From the NCBI GenBank assembly GCA_028823105.1, contig JAPKCC010000005.1:1-59370 (forward strand): DNA of 59,370 nt, written 5' to 3'. The notes under the pieces were generated by a model. That model was not told the DNA's origin. It saw only the letters and a list, made by a program, of their open reading frames with translations, and made no database searches. Of the stretch, positions 9,957-18,382 are shown in pieces; the stretch's first letter is position 1, and each line of letters begins with the position of its first letter. A program made the translations under genes and the position numbers. The stretch comes from Phycisphaerales bacterium (GTDB lineage: Bacteria; Planctomycetota; Phycisphaerae; Phycisphaerales; SM1A02).

Positions 9957-10320
9957 GTGCAAAAACGCTGTGTCGGTATTTTCCACAACGAACACACAAC
10001 CCAAAGAAGACCTTCGAAAGGTCTATCCGAAGAGAGAAAGGTTCTTTATCTCTTCCCTCTTAGAAAAGAGGCGTCGTTATGTGGAAAAACACCCAAAACA
10101 CATTCTAAGTCTATATATAACAATGGTTTAAAGCGGGAGTTGGTTGGTGGTTCTTTGTCAATAGGGTGTCGTCTTATGTTGGTGCGTGTTGGCATCATCG
10201 GTAGTCTGGGTGGAATGGGCGTGAATCTGGCGAATCACGGTCACCCACAATTCCAAACCCTGCTTCCCAGCGGCGCTTTTCGAATGATTCATCCACAATG
10301 AATGTGGAGAAGACCATCCA
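9957..10320. other. Candidate replication origin (DnaA-box cluster beside dnaA)
   Basis: This stretch between mutM and the dnaA terminator has no convincing gene. It is richer in A and T than its surroundings. Two sites match the DnaA-box consensus TTWTNCACA: TTTTCCACA at 9979-9987 on the plus strand and the same sequence on the minus strand at 10080-10088. Two more, each one base off TTATCCACA, face each other at 10289-10297 (TCATCCACA) and 10303-10311 (minus, TTCTCCACA). An AT-rich patch with CTATATATAA lies at 10111-10120, as expected for an unwinding element. Two short inverted repeats sit at 10008-10024 and 10056-10071. Origins commonly flank dnaA. The boxes are seen; the origin function is inferred. 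Confidence 0.5.
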
Positions 10321-10336
10321 GGGTTCGACGAAGAAA

Positions 10337-10376
10337 GACCCCACCGGGGGCCTGATTTCAGGCGCTGGGTGGGGTC
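10337..10376 (-). terminator. Rho-independent terminator of dnaA
   Basis: Outer arms GACCCCACC (10337-10345) and GGTGGGGTC (10368-10376) pair perfectly, and an inner GCCTGA/TCAGGC stem nests between them. On the minus strand the hairpin is followed by TTTCTT. It begins 48 bases after the dnaA stop codon. It separates dnaA transcription from the DnaA-box region. Confidence 0.8.
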
Positions 10377-10423
10377 ATCGAATCCATCAAGTCCATCAAA
10401 GAGCAGATCTCAAGGCGTTCAGC

Positions 10424-11806
10424 TCAGGCTTCGACTCGCCCAAGAACACTCGTTTCTAGCCTGTCTAGGGCGTCTGAGAACGAGGAATCCTCATCTCGAC
10501 GCCGGTTCACCGCCCGAATGGCATGCATCACCGTGGTGTGATCGCGGCCACCGAAGTAACCACCAATCTCTTCGAGGCTGAATCGGGTGTGCCGTCGAGC
10601 CAGCCACATACAGATTTGACGAGGAACAGTGATCGACTTGTGACGTCGTTTGCTCAGGAGGTCGGTCAATTTCACATCGTAATAGCGGGTCACCGAGTCG
10701 ATAATGGTCTGGATCGAGGGGGCTGCCCCATCCGCGCCACCACCCCTTGAGGGATCATCAGCAAGGGCCTTCTTGGCAAGATCAAGCGTGATCGGTTCGT
10801 TCTCGGCGAGCGCGAACCCACGAATTCTCGAAAGGGCTCCCTCCAGCTCGCGGATGTTGGTGTCCAATCTGGCCGCGATGTAGGCCGGGACATCATCCGG
10901 AAGTTCGAGATCATGGAGCGACGCCTTCGCTTTGATGATCGCAACACGGGTCTCGTAACAAGGACGCTCGATTCTAGCCACGAGCCCACAGTTGAAACGG
11001 CTCGTCAACCGCTCTTCAAGATCCGGAATTTCCACAGGGGCAGCATCGGAACTGAGGACGATCTGCCGACCAGATTGATACAGCACGTTGAAGGTGTGAA
11101 AGAACTCTTCCTGGCTCCGATCATGCTTGGACAGGAAGTGAATATCGTCGATTACCAGCACATCCGCGGTTCGGAAGTGATGCCGGAAATCCTGCATCCG
11201 CCCCGCCTTCACACACTCATGGAAGAGATCCATAAACGTGGAACATGAGATGTAGCAGATGTTTGTGTCGGGTTGGTCAGCCAGAATCAACTGACAGATC
11301 GCCTGAAGAAGGTGTGTCTTACCAAGCCCGACACCACCATGGATGAAATACGGGTTGTAGGCTCGTCCTGGCTTCTCAGCAACGGCTGACGCCGCCATCA
11401 ACGCAAGGCGGTTGCCAGGTCCGACGATGAAGTTGTCAAAGACATAATCAGGGCTCAAGACCATCTGCTCAGCAGCGAGATCGATCCCCTCGTGACGAGA
11501 AACCGCCTTCAGGCGACTGTTTCCGGCGGCCAATTCACTTGGTTCGGGCTGTTCACATTCCTCTGGCGCGATAAAACGCACAGACACAAGCATTCCAGTG
11601 ACCGCTTGAGCAGCCTCCTTGAACGGATCTATGCAGGCGCGCTGCAGATACCGAAGTTGCACCGGCTCTCGAACACAAAGCCGAAGGACACCCCCTTCGA
11701 AATCAACTGGTTCGATGTCATCAAACCAAGCACGACACATCTCGGGGTGATTTGACCTCAGATGTGCAATGAGGTCTCTACGGAGTTCCGGATCAGGTCT
11801 AGACAT
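10424..11806 (-). CDS. dnaA: Chromosomal replication initiator DnaA
   Basis: The protein has 460 residues from ATG 11806. I preferred this start to the in-frame GTG five codons upstream because a perfect GGAGG lies eight bases before it. Domain I is recognisable at the N-terminus, with a short linker. Domain III has Walker A GGVGLGKT (157-164), Walker B VLVIDDIHFL, and the arginine-finger region LEERLTSRF. Domain IV ends with the DnaA signature GGRDHTTVMHAI, which contacts the DnaA box. It initiates chromosome replication by oligomerising at oriC. dnaN, recF and gyrB, which often follow dnaA, are absent; an RNase Z-like gene lies upstream in the same direction and a candidate origin lies downstream. 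Confidence 0.97.
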   Translation of the reverse strand: MSRPDPELRRDLIAHLRSNHPEMCRAWFDDIEPVDFEGGVLRLCVREPVQLRYLQRACIDPFKEAAQAVTGMLVSVRFIAPEECEQPEPSELAAGNSRLKAVSRHEGIDLAAEQMVLSPDYVFDNFIVGPGNRLALMAASAVAEKPGRAYNPYFIHGGVGLGKTHLLQAICQLILADQPDTNICYISCSTFMDLFHECVKAGRMQDFRHHFRTADVLVIDDIHFLSKHDRSQEEFFHTFNVLYQSGRQIVLSSDAAPVEIPDLEERLTSRFNCGLVARIERPCYETRVAIIKAKASLHDLELPDDVPAYIAARLDTNIRELEGALSRIRGFALAENEPITLDLAKKALADDPSRGGGADGAAPSIQTIIDSVTRYYDVKLTDLLSKRRHKSITVPRQICMWLARRHTRFSLEEIGGYFGGRDHTTVMHAIRAVNRRRDEDSSFSDALDRLETSVLGRVEA

Positions 11807-11814
11807 GTCGATAG

Positions 11815-11819
11815 CCTCC
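11815..11819 (-). promoter_or_regulatory. Shine-Dalgarno site of dnaA
   Basis: GGAGG on the minus strand lies eight bases before ATG 11806. It overlaps the alternative GTG start at 11821, which makes that upstream start unlikely. Confidence 0.75.
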
Positions 11820-11951
11820 ACGCGGCGTCATCGCTCGTGAATCAGGGAACCCTAGAAAAACAAGTCGCCTGATGCGAATTTTTCGGAACACTCGACCAAC
11901 GAAGCCCACCGTGGTCGAGAATAAGAATGTACTCCCGGAGAAGGTCTCTCG

Positions 11952-12908
11952 TCAACCTTTCTCTGAAAGACCCTCTGTAGTCGTGGAACTACTTGACTTT
12001 TCGATTGGAACATCCGCAACTTCAGCGAGTTGCGATTCGTATCGCCGCCGGTTCGTTCGATGGTCCATCAAGAGATGCACGCGATCCGCATCCGATCCAA
12101 GGGTTGCGAGTCGATCTCGAGCATCAGAGAGCAGTGTTCTTCGGGAGAGATGAACCAACACCACATGTTCCGCCTCCCACTTTGGAAGAAGTGCGGCGAT
12201 ATCGTCAAGGTGAAGATGCTTTCCGATTCGAGCTCGGCCGCGGTGATCCTCGTCGAAGAACGTGCACTCGGCGATGACAACCCTCGCTTTTGAAAATTCG
12301 TCTCGCTCTAAAAAATCACCCCGATCAGTGTCACCGGTGTAGGCGATCAGTGGAATCTCAGTCTTTACCGTGAGTTCCTTCCCCTCACCTCGAATTCGGC
12401 GCAACTCGCTCTGTGGGAGATCCAGGTACTCCGGCTTCAACTTGTGACGGTTCTCGATGATGGAATAACCAAGGCTCGGACAGGTGTGTTTAGTCTCGAT
12501 CGCTCGGAGAACAACGTTTTGCCGGAGCTCTAGGTCAGTGTCCGGTTCGATCTCCACGATTTCATTGGGCGTCTTCTGGCGTTCAAGATCGACCCACGAA
12601 TCAAGCATGCGACGAAGTGGCCCAGCAACTTCTGGATGGCAGATGATTCGTCCACCTTCCAATTTTTGGAAGTAGCGTTGACTAAACCAATAAGGAATCG
12701 CTCCAACATGATCCATGTGGGAGTGACTCAAGGCGATGAGGTCACTGGTCAACGAAGCACGGGTGCATTGACCCATGTCGAAGGTGACCCCAAACTCAGG
12801 AATCGTGATGGTGGTGTACTCACCCGCCACACTGATTCCATGGACGCGGTAAGGCGGGAGATACAGGAAACCGGGCTGCCCATCTCGGGGCGGTTGCTTG
12901 GGAATCAT
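11952..12908 (-). CDS. RNase Z-like metallo-beta-lactamase hydrolase
   Basis: The protein has 318 residues from ATG 12908, which has GGAG eight bases upstream. The metallo-beta-lactamase metal motif reads SHSHMDHVGAI. Features typical of RNase Z follow: KHTCPSLGYSI, AYTGDTDRGDF, ECTFFDEDHRGRA, then KHLHLDD and LVHLSRR, which carry later metal ligands. RNase Z trims the 3' trailer of tRNA precursors, and that is the likeliest role. The first motif has Met where many RNase Z proteins have Gly, and no exosite arm is obvious, so another phosphodiesterase role is possible. A hairpin with arms at 11891-11898 and 11912-11919 lies after the stop, ahead of dnaA. Confidence 0.8.
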   Translation of the reverse strand: MIPKQPPRDGQPGFLYLPPYRVHGISVAGEYTTITIPEFGVTFDMGQCTRASLTSDLIALSHSHMDHVGAIPYWFSQRYFQKLEGGRIICHPEVAGPLRRMLDSWVDLERQKTPNEIVEIEPDTDLELRQNVVLRAIETKHTCPSLGYSIIENRHKLKPEYLDLPQSELRRIRGEGKELTVKTEIPLIAYTGDTDRGDFLERDEFSKARVVIAECTFFDEDHRGRARIGKHLHLDDIAALLPKWEAEHVVLVHLSRRTLLSDARDRLATLGSDADRVHLLMDHRTNRRRYESQLAEVADVPIEKSSSSTTTEGLSEKG

Positions 12909-13104
12909 GATGAAACTCCGGAAGCCGGGGGCGTCCCCAACCTCGGACAGGGTGATCGGCCATAGTACTCCGCGATCGATTGAGCCGGTGCACAAATACG
13001 ACCTGTAACGTCTGTGCCGACGGATTCGATCATGTCCGTCCGATCACCATCCAGAGGTCGCCGACGTCTGGAATCGAGGTGGGTGATCGGCCGATGGATC
13101 AGGC

Positions 13105-13446
13105 ATGGACCAATCACCCGAGCCCAACGAAACCCCCCCACTACACAGTACCTACGAGTGTGATCCTGATCTTCGGGACCTCGTAGTTCACTTTGTCGAC
13201 GAGATGGACCAGCGGGTCGAAATGATCCGATCAGCCTTCCTCTCTGACGATGCGGTCGCGTTGCAACGAATATCTCATCAGTTAAAGGGAGCAGCTGGCG
13301 GATATGGTTTTGATTCAATCGGAGATTCCGCGGCTCGGTTGGAGTACGACTTGCTCACCGACGAAGCCATGATCTCTGATCTCTCTGAACGGGTCGAAGA
13401 CCTGATTAATAACTGTCGGGCCGCAGTGCGTCCGGCGGACTCTTGA
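13105..13446 (+). CDS. Hpt (histidine phosphotransfer) domain protein
   Basis: The protein has 113 residues and is essentially a single Hpt four-helix domain. The phospho-accepting histidine is His58 in the motif ISHQLKGAAGGYGF. Hpt proteins relay phosphate between a hybrid histidine kinase and a response regulator. The next gene, 21 bases on and in the same direction, is a response regulator with a GGDEF output, so this is probably its phosphodonor or a competing sink. No histidine kinase is encoded nearby. The ribosome site is weak. Confidence 0.9.
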   Translation: MDQSPEPNETPPLHSTYECDPDLRDLVVHFVDEMDQRVEMIRSAFLSDDAVALQRISHQLKGAAGGYGFDSIGDSAARLEYDLLTDEAMISDLSERVEDLINNCRAAVRPADS

Positions 13447-13467
13447 ATTTGATTTCCCGGAGTCAGT

Positions 13468-14403
13468 ATGTCTCACGATGAACCGAAGCGGCCGCGGGTA
13501 CTCGCGATCGATGACTCGGATCTCGTTCACCGACTTTTACGAGCACGCCTACGTCATGAGCGGATTGATCTTCATTCCGCCCTTACCGCGGACGAAGGTA
13601 TTACTGCGGCAAAGAACCTTCAACCCGAAGTCATCCTTCTCGATATCGACCTCGAGGACCTGGATGGTTTCGAGGTGCTTGCTCGACTTAAAGCCGACCC
13701 GATCACTCGTGACATTGCGGTAATCTTTGTGTCGGCCAGCAACGAGACTATGGACCGGGTTCGCGGTCTCGATCTAGGTGCGGTCGACTTTGTGGGAAAA
13801 CCCTTTGATGTCGGCGAGCTAAAGGCGAGGGTTCGATCCGCGCTTCGGATGCAGCGTTTGGTGAAGATGCTCGCACAACGAGCCCAGCTCGACGGGCTCA
13901 CCGGACTCTGGAATCGTGCCTATCTCGATGATCGCCTAGAAGCAGAGACCGATTCAGCGATTCGCTATGGAAACCCACTGTCCTTGGTGCTTTGTGATCT
14001 CGACCGGTTCAAGAACCTCAATGACTCTTATGGTCACCCCTTCGGTGATGAAGTGCTCGAGCGGGCGGCAGCCATTCTGGGGAGCGGTCGATCAGCCGAT
14101 GTCGCCTGCCGGTATGGGGGAGAGGAATTTGCGATCATCGCGCCAGGAACCGATCTCAATGAGACGATGGAAGTCGCCGACCGTCATCGGTTCCGGATCA
14201 CCGAGATCGAATGGCCTGATCGACCAGGGGTGAAGGTCTCCGCTTCCTTTGGGGTTGCGGATCTGACTTGCATCTCAGGGACTCCGACTCCAGAGAAATT
14301 GATCGCTGCGGCGGATCAAGCGCTCTATCAAGCCAAGAAGGCTGGTCGTAATCAGGTAGTCGCCGCTGATGTCCAGATCTGGCCACGAGCAGCCACAGGC
14401 TGA
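13468..14403 (+). CDS. Response regulator diguanylate cyclase (REC-GGDEF)
   Basis: The protein has 311 residues. The receiver domain (about 9-125) has the acidic pair IDDSD, phospho-acceptor Asp59 in ILLDID, Ser89 and Lys111 in GKPFD. The GGDEF domain (about 135-300) has LDGLTGLWNR, the metal-binding CDLDRFKNLND, and the active-site GGEEF at 217-221. An RxxD product-inhibition site, RSAD at 208-211, lies exactly five residues before it. The protein should make cyclic di-GMP when phosphorylated, in the style of PleD or WspR with a single receiver. It forms a likely operon with the Hpt gene upstream. Confidence 0.95.
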   Translation: MSHDEPKRPRVLAIDDSDLVHRLLRARLRHERIDLHSALTADEGITAAKNLQPEVILLDIDLEDLDGFEVLARLKADPITRDIAVIFVSASNETMDRVRGLDLGAVDFVGKPFDVGELKARVRSALRMQRLVKMLAQRAQLDGLTGLWNRAYLDDRLEAETDSAIRYGNPLSLVLCDLDRFKNLNDSYGHPFGDEVLERAAAILGSGRSADVACRYGGEEFAIIAPGTDLNETMEVADRHRFRITEIEWPDRPGVKVSASFGVADLTCISGTPTPEKLIAAADQALYQAKKAGRNQVVAADVQIWPRAATG

Positions 14404-14469
14404 ACAGCTGGATTTTATAGATCTCACATATCGCGTGGATCGAGGCCCAGGTCCTCTGGTGTCATCGAA

Positions 14470-15675
14470 TCAAGGTCCTGGCGAGACGGTTCCTGTTCGG
14501 TCCGACCATGACTCTTGAATTTTCTTGATCCACATTGACTCCCTCTTCGATGGGAGATCGATTGAGATCCGATGAATCACAGCATCTGTGTCAAGGCTGC
14601 ACGAGAGACTCAGTGGCAAGTCACCACTGATGTCGGGCGGGCCGGGTACCAACGGCACATTGTCGACCAACACCTGTAGCCGGTCGGCAAAGCGAAGAAT
14701 ACGGATCACTCCAGGCGTGTCAGCAGAACCGAGCGGCGCGGGAATCTTCAGGCTGTACCCAGGTCCATTGATAACGTCACCCATCTCGATAAAGAGAAGC
14801 CCCTGCCCGACCGTCGATGTAATCGTCAGAACACTCGGGACATCCGAAATCGGATTCACACTCTCGAGTCGCACGCCTTCGGGATTCACGCTCCATCCAC
14901 CATCCTGAGAGGAGAGGCCATTTTCTGGCGTGATACGAAATCCATCATGTTGTGAAGCATCCAGCAGTGTTACCTCGGTTCGCTTGCCAAGGTCAGCAAT
15001 CCGGATGTTTCGCCAGCGTACATCGCATTTTCCAGAGTGAACCTGGAATCCAAAACGCCCTTGAGCATCGACAAAATCGAGATGATCGACTGCTGGAACA
15101 TCGTTGATCCAGGTTCGGATACGAGGACCGATCGCAAGAATCTTGTAGTGGTTCCAGTCGCCAGGCGCGAATGCGTCACGGGCGTCTACGTTGTCTTGAA
15201 GCGAGGCGAGCCAACCTCGACGCCCTTCGTCATAGAGCCCAGCCGACCAAGCACGGTCTGAAGGATCGATCTCGATCTGGTAGCCGAACATCCTTGGTCC
15301 ATCGATCGTGCTCCGGATCTGCACCCCAGAGTTACCACCGTCTTTATTGATAAGGACGTCGAATTCAAGAAGGAAATCACCATATGTGTCAGGGCTCGTG
15401 AGAAATGCGTTCCGCGGCGCGGATCCGTATCCATGCACTTCCAGTTGACCCTTCGCAGTCGTTTTGAATTCAAAGGTCGCCGGTCCACCCACCACGGTCC
15501 AACCATCAGGGAGGATCTCTCCTGTCGCAGGAGCGTCGAAAAGCGGGGTCGTCAGGAGTGACGCCCACCACGACGGTCGGACTTCCGTGTCGAGCTCCTG
15601 GGCCGAACTCACCATCGGTGATCCAAGGAGCAGGAGGAACACCAGGGTCACGGTTTTTTTGAGGATCTTGATCAT
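14470..15675 (-). CDS. Exported DUF1080 (3-keto-disaccharide hydrolase-like) protein
   Basis: The protein has 401 residues with a signal peptide (about 1-25, basic start and LVFLLLLGSPMVSSA before the cleavage site). A DUF1080 concanavalin-like beta-sandwich covers roughly residues 40-230: YGDFLLEFDVLINKDGGNSGVQIRS, FGYQIEID, WNHYKILAIGPRIRTWINDV and FGFQVHSG. The last 170 residues look like a second, less conserved beta domain. DUF1080 proteins are abundant in planctomycetes, and some hydrolyse 3-keto-glycosides. The gene is divergent from the PVC dehydrogenase/cytochrome gene, with 85 bases between the starts, so the two may share regulation. Confidence 0.88.
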   Translation of the reverse strand: MIKILKKTVTLVFLLLLGSPMVSSAQELDTEVRPSWWASLLTTPLFDAPATGEILPDGWTVVGGPATFEFKTTAKGQLEVHGYGSAPRNAFLTSPDTYGDFLLEFDVLINKDGGNSGVQIRSTIDGPRMFGYQIEIDPSDRAWSAGLYDEGRRGWLASLQDNVDARDAFAPGDWNHYKILAIGPRIRTWINDVPAVDHLDFVDAQGRFGFQVHSGKCDVRWRNIRIADLGKRTEVTLLDASQHDGFRITPENGLSSQDGGWSVNPEGVRLESVNPISDVPSVLTITSTVGQGLLFIEMGDVINGPGYSLKIPAPLGSADTPGVIRILRFADRLQVLVDNVPLVPGPPDISGDLPLSLSCSLDTDAVIHRISIDLPSKRESMWIKKIQESWSDRTGTVSPGP

Positions 15676-15760
15676 GGTGCCGGAGCATACCCGTCAGGAA
15701 GATGAAAGATTCCGAATTCGAACCGTTCGATACCGAGCAGGACGGATCTACACTCTGGAC

Positions 15761-18343
15761 ATGATCCCGAAACGACCATTCATCTCGTTCGCCACCACAC
15801 TGATTCTCAGTGTCTCCACAGCCTCCGCCCAGAATGGTGATCGAGCAGGTGAGGTCCAACGGGAGCTACCGGAAGAGTGGCATCTGCCGCCATCCCCTCC
15901 ACTCTCCCCCGAGGCATCCAAAGAGGCGTTTGTTCTCCAGCCTGGGTACCAGATCGATCTTGTCGCGAGCGAACCATTGATTGGTGATCCGGTTCAGATC
16001 GCCTTTGATGCCAGCGGAGATCTCTGGGTGGTGGAGATGCGGGGCTACATGCCCGACGCAAATGGAACAGGTGAGATGAATCCAGTCGGAAGAGTGGTCA
16101 AGCTTCAAGATCAGAACCGCGACGGCATCATGGATGAAGCTGTTGTGTTTCTTGACCACTTGGTTCTTCCCCGAGGGATCGCACCCGCCTTCGACGGCCT
16201 GTTGTTGATCGAACCACCAAACCTTCTCTACTGCCGCGACACTGATGGAGATGGTCGCGCCGACGACACCCAAGTGCTCGTCTCTGGTTTCGACGGCTTA
16301 GAGAATCCTGAGCATGCCGGGAACGGTCTTCGGTATGGAATAGATAATTTCTACGAGACCTCCCAGCATCACCAATCATTCCGACTCCGGCAGCGGGCCG
16401 ATGGTGATCTCGAGGTTGAAACCAGAACAGTTCCGAAGCATGGCCAATGGGGTGTCGCGAGAGATGATCTTGGTCGTCTCTACTACTCACCAAACTCTGA
16501 TCCCTTAATCGGCGATGCCTTCCCGAAGCACTACTCAGCCCGAAACCCAGAAGCAGGCGGACTTCGAGGGGTCCCGCGACGGGTGGCTACCGACCGATCT
16601 ACTTGGCCGATTCGAATCAACCCCGGAGTGAATCGCGGATATCAGAAGGCGACGCTTCGTGAAGACGGCACCCTTCGGAACTTCACCGCGGCGTGTGGCC
16701 CGGAAGTCTTCCGGGGGACCCAGGTCGAAGGCGCCGAGGGAGACGCCTTTGTCTGCGAGACCGCGGGAAACCTCGTCAAGCGATACGACCTTCAAGATCA
16801 GAATGGCGTTCCGATCGCGACCCCGGTCTATAAGAAATCTGAATTCCTCGCCTCAACCGATGAGCGGTTCCGACCGGTCAACCTACTGACCGGCCCGGAT
16901 GGTGGTCTGTACATCGTTGATTTCGCGCGGGGGATCGTCCAACATCGAATCTACATGACATCCTGGCTCCGAAAACAGGTCGAAGAGCGGGGCCTCGCCG
17001 CACCGATCGGGATGGGCCGGATCTGGCGGGTGGTCGACGAAGATGCGACGGTTGATGATCACCAAAATCTAACTCGAATGGGGAATGTCGAGTTGGTCGA
17101 GTTGATGACATCGAATCCAAACGGCGTGCTTCGAGATACCGCTCAACGCTTGCTCGTCGAGCGTCAAGCGTTGGACGTCATCTCCAAGCTTCGAACGATC
17201 GCGGCCGACCAGGAGATGGCCACGAGATACCGCCTCCACGCGATCTGGACGCTCGACGGCATCGATCCCACAGCCTCCATCGACTCTTCCATCATCGAGA
17301 TACTGGCCGCCGACCCAGACCCTCTGATTCGAGAACACGCTGCAAGGGTCTCGGAATCACTTCCACCTCAACTTCGATCCGGCCCACTGGGGCGACTGGC
17401 CTTCGACGATGTCGATCGGGTTCGTCTTCAAGCAGTACTTTCGATCGGTGAACTCCCCTCGAGTGAGGCGATGCCGTTATTCGATGCGATTCTTGCGGCG
17501 CAAGTGGAAGATCCGGCGATTCGAAGCGCGATCCTGAGCGGACTCGCTGGTCGGGAGGTCGCGATGCTTCGAAGCCAGGGCGATCCCCGGAGCGGCGGTT
17601 GGTTGGGCGGTGCAGGGCCAGCCCAACGTCAGATGATCCGCGAACTTGTAGATCCTGTATTGAAGCGACGTCGTCCGGATGAGGTAACTGCACTGCTCGC
17701 CATAGCGGCCGATCGACGTGACGAGGCGCCGGGCACCAGTCTCTTAATTCTCGATCGAGTGTCGGCGAAGACCCGTCCGGGCGCGAAGAATTCAAAGTCC
17801 ATGATGCTGCTTGGGAGTCCCGCAGGCTGGGACGCCGTGTTAACCGCGGATCCGGCGGAGTGTGATCCGAGAATCATCAAAACCGCCCGTGCGGTCGACA
17901 CGACCCTACGTTGGGTGGGTCGACCAGGAACGACAAAGGTGACAACGATCGACACGTCACCCGACGGCCTCATAGCAAGAGGCCGACGCCTCTACGGCCA
18001 CTGCATGACCTGTCATCAGGCGACCGGTCGTGGCCTTCCACCGGTGTATCCCCCGCTCGATGAGAGTCCATTTGTCACTGGTGATCCAGAGCGGTTAACT
18101 CGGATTCTTCTGCATGGTCTTCAGGGGCGAATCAAGGTTGACGGTCGGGTCTACAACCAGTCGATGCCGGCGGCGCCGTACTCCAGCGATGTCGATCTTG
18201 CGGCGGTCATGAGTTACATCCGCCAGGCGTGGGATAACCTGGCGGATCCGATCGAACCAGAGTTTGTGGCGAAGGTCCGCGAGGAGACCAAGGGCCGGGT
18301 GCAGCCATGGTCCCCAGAGGAGCTCAAGAAGTTCGCGGATTGA
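15761..18343 (+). CDS. PVC-type dehydrogenase with HEAT-like repeats and C-terminal cytochrome c
   Basis: The protein has 860 residues from ATG 15761, with a short signal peptide (MIPKRPFISFATTLILS, ending near SASA). A six-bladed propeller of the membrane-bound dehydrogenase type covers about 45-420 (VQIAFDASGDLWVVEMRGY; NLLTGPDGGLYIVDFARG). An alpha-helical HEAT-like region follows to about residue 700. The C-terminal cytochrome c domain binds haem through C748-M-T-C751-H752, with Met ligand candidates in NQSMPAAP. The family is typical of planctomycetes and verrucomicrobia and is presumed to oxidise sugars or related compounds in the periplasm. The substrate cannot be read from sequence. 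A longer in-frame extension overlaps the divergent DUF1080 gene and was rejected. Confidence 0.93.
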   Translation: MIPKRPFISFATTLILSVSTASAQNGDRAGEVQRELPEEWHLPPSPPLSPEASKEAFVLQPGYQIDLVASEPLIGDPVQIAFDASGDLWVVEMRGYMPDANGTGEMNPVGRVVKLQDQNRDGIMDEAVVFLDHLVLPRGIAPAFDGLLLIEPPNLLYCRDTDGDGRADDTQVLVSGFDGLENPEHAGNGLRYGIDNFYETSQHHQSFRLRQRADGDLEVETRTVPKHGQWGVARDDLGRLYYSPNSDPLIGDAFPKHYSARNPEAGGLRGVPRRVATDRSTWPIRINPGVNRGYQKATLREDGTLRNFTAACGPEVFRGTQVEGAEGDAFVCETAGNLVKRYDLQDQNGVPIATPVYKKSEFLASTDERFRPVNLLTGPDGGLYIVDFARGIVQHRIYMTSWLRKQVEERGLAAPIGMGRIWRVVDEDATVDDHQNLTRMGNVELVELMTSNPNGVLRDTAQRLLVERQALDVISKLRTIAADQEMATRYRLHAIWTLDGIDPTASIDSSIIEILAADPDPLIREHAARVSESLPPQLRSGPLGRLAFDDVDRVRLQAVLSIGELPSSEAMPLFDAILAAQVEDPAIRSAILSGLAGREVAMLRSQGDPRSGGWLGGAGPAQRQMIRELVDPVLKRRRPDEVTALLAIAADRRDEAPGTSLLILDRVSAKTRPGAKNSKSMMLLGSPAGWDAVLTADPAECDPRIIKTARAVDTTLRWVGRPGTTKVTTIDTSPDGLIARGRRLYGHCMTCHQATGRGLPPVYPPLDESPFVTGDPERLTRILLHGLQGRIKVDGRVYNQSMPAAPYSSDVDLAAVMSYIRQAWDNLADPIEPEFVAKVREETKGRVQPWSPEELKKFAD

Positions 18344-18382
18344 ATCGATCTGGTCGGAGTTGAACCGGTTCGGATTCGTGGA

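Noticed and set aside
10008-10024. AGACCTT/AAGGTCT inverted repeat as the mutM terminator
   Set aside because: No T-run follows and the stem is only seven pairs; it is better noted as part of the candidate origin.
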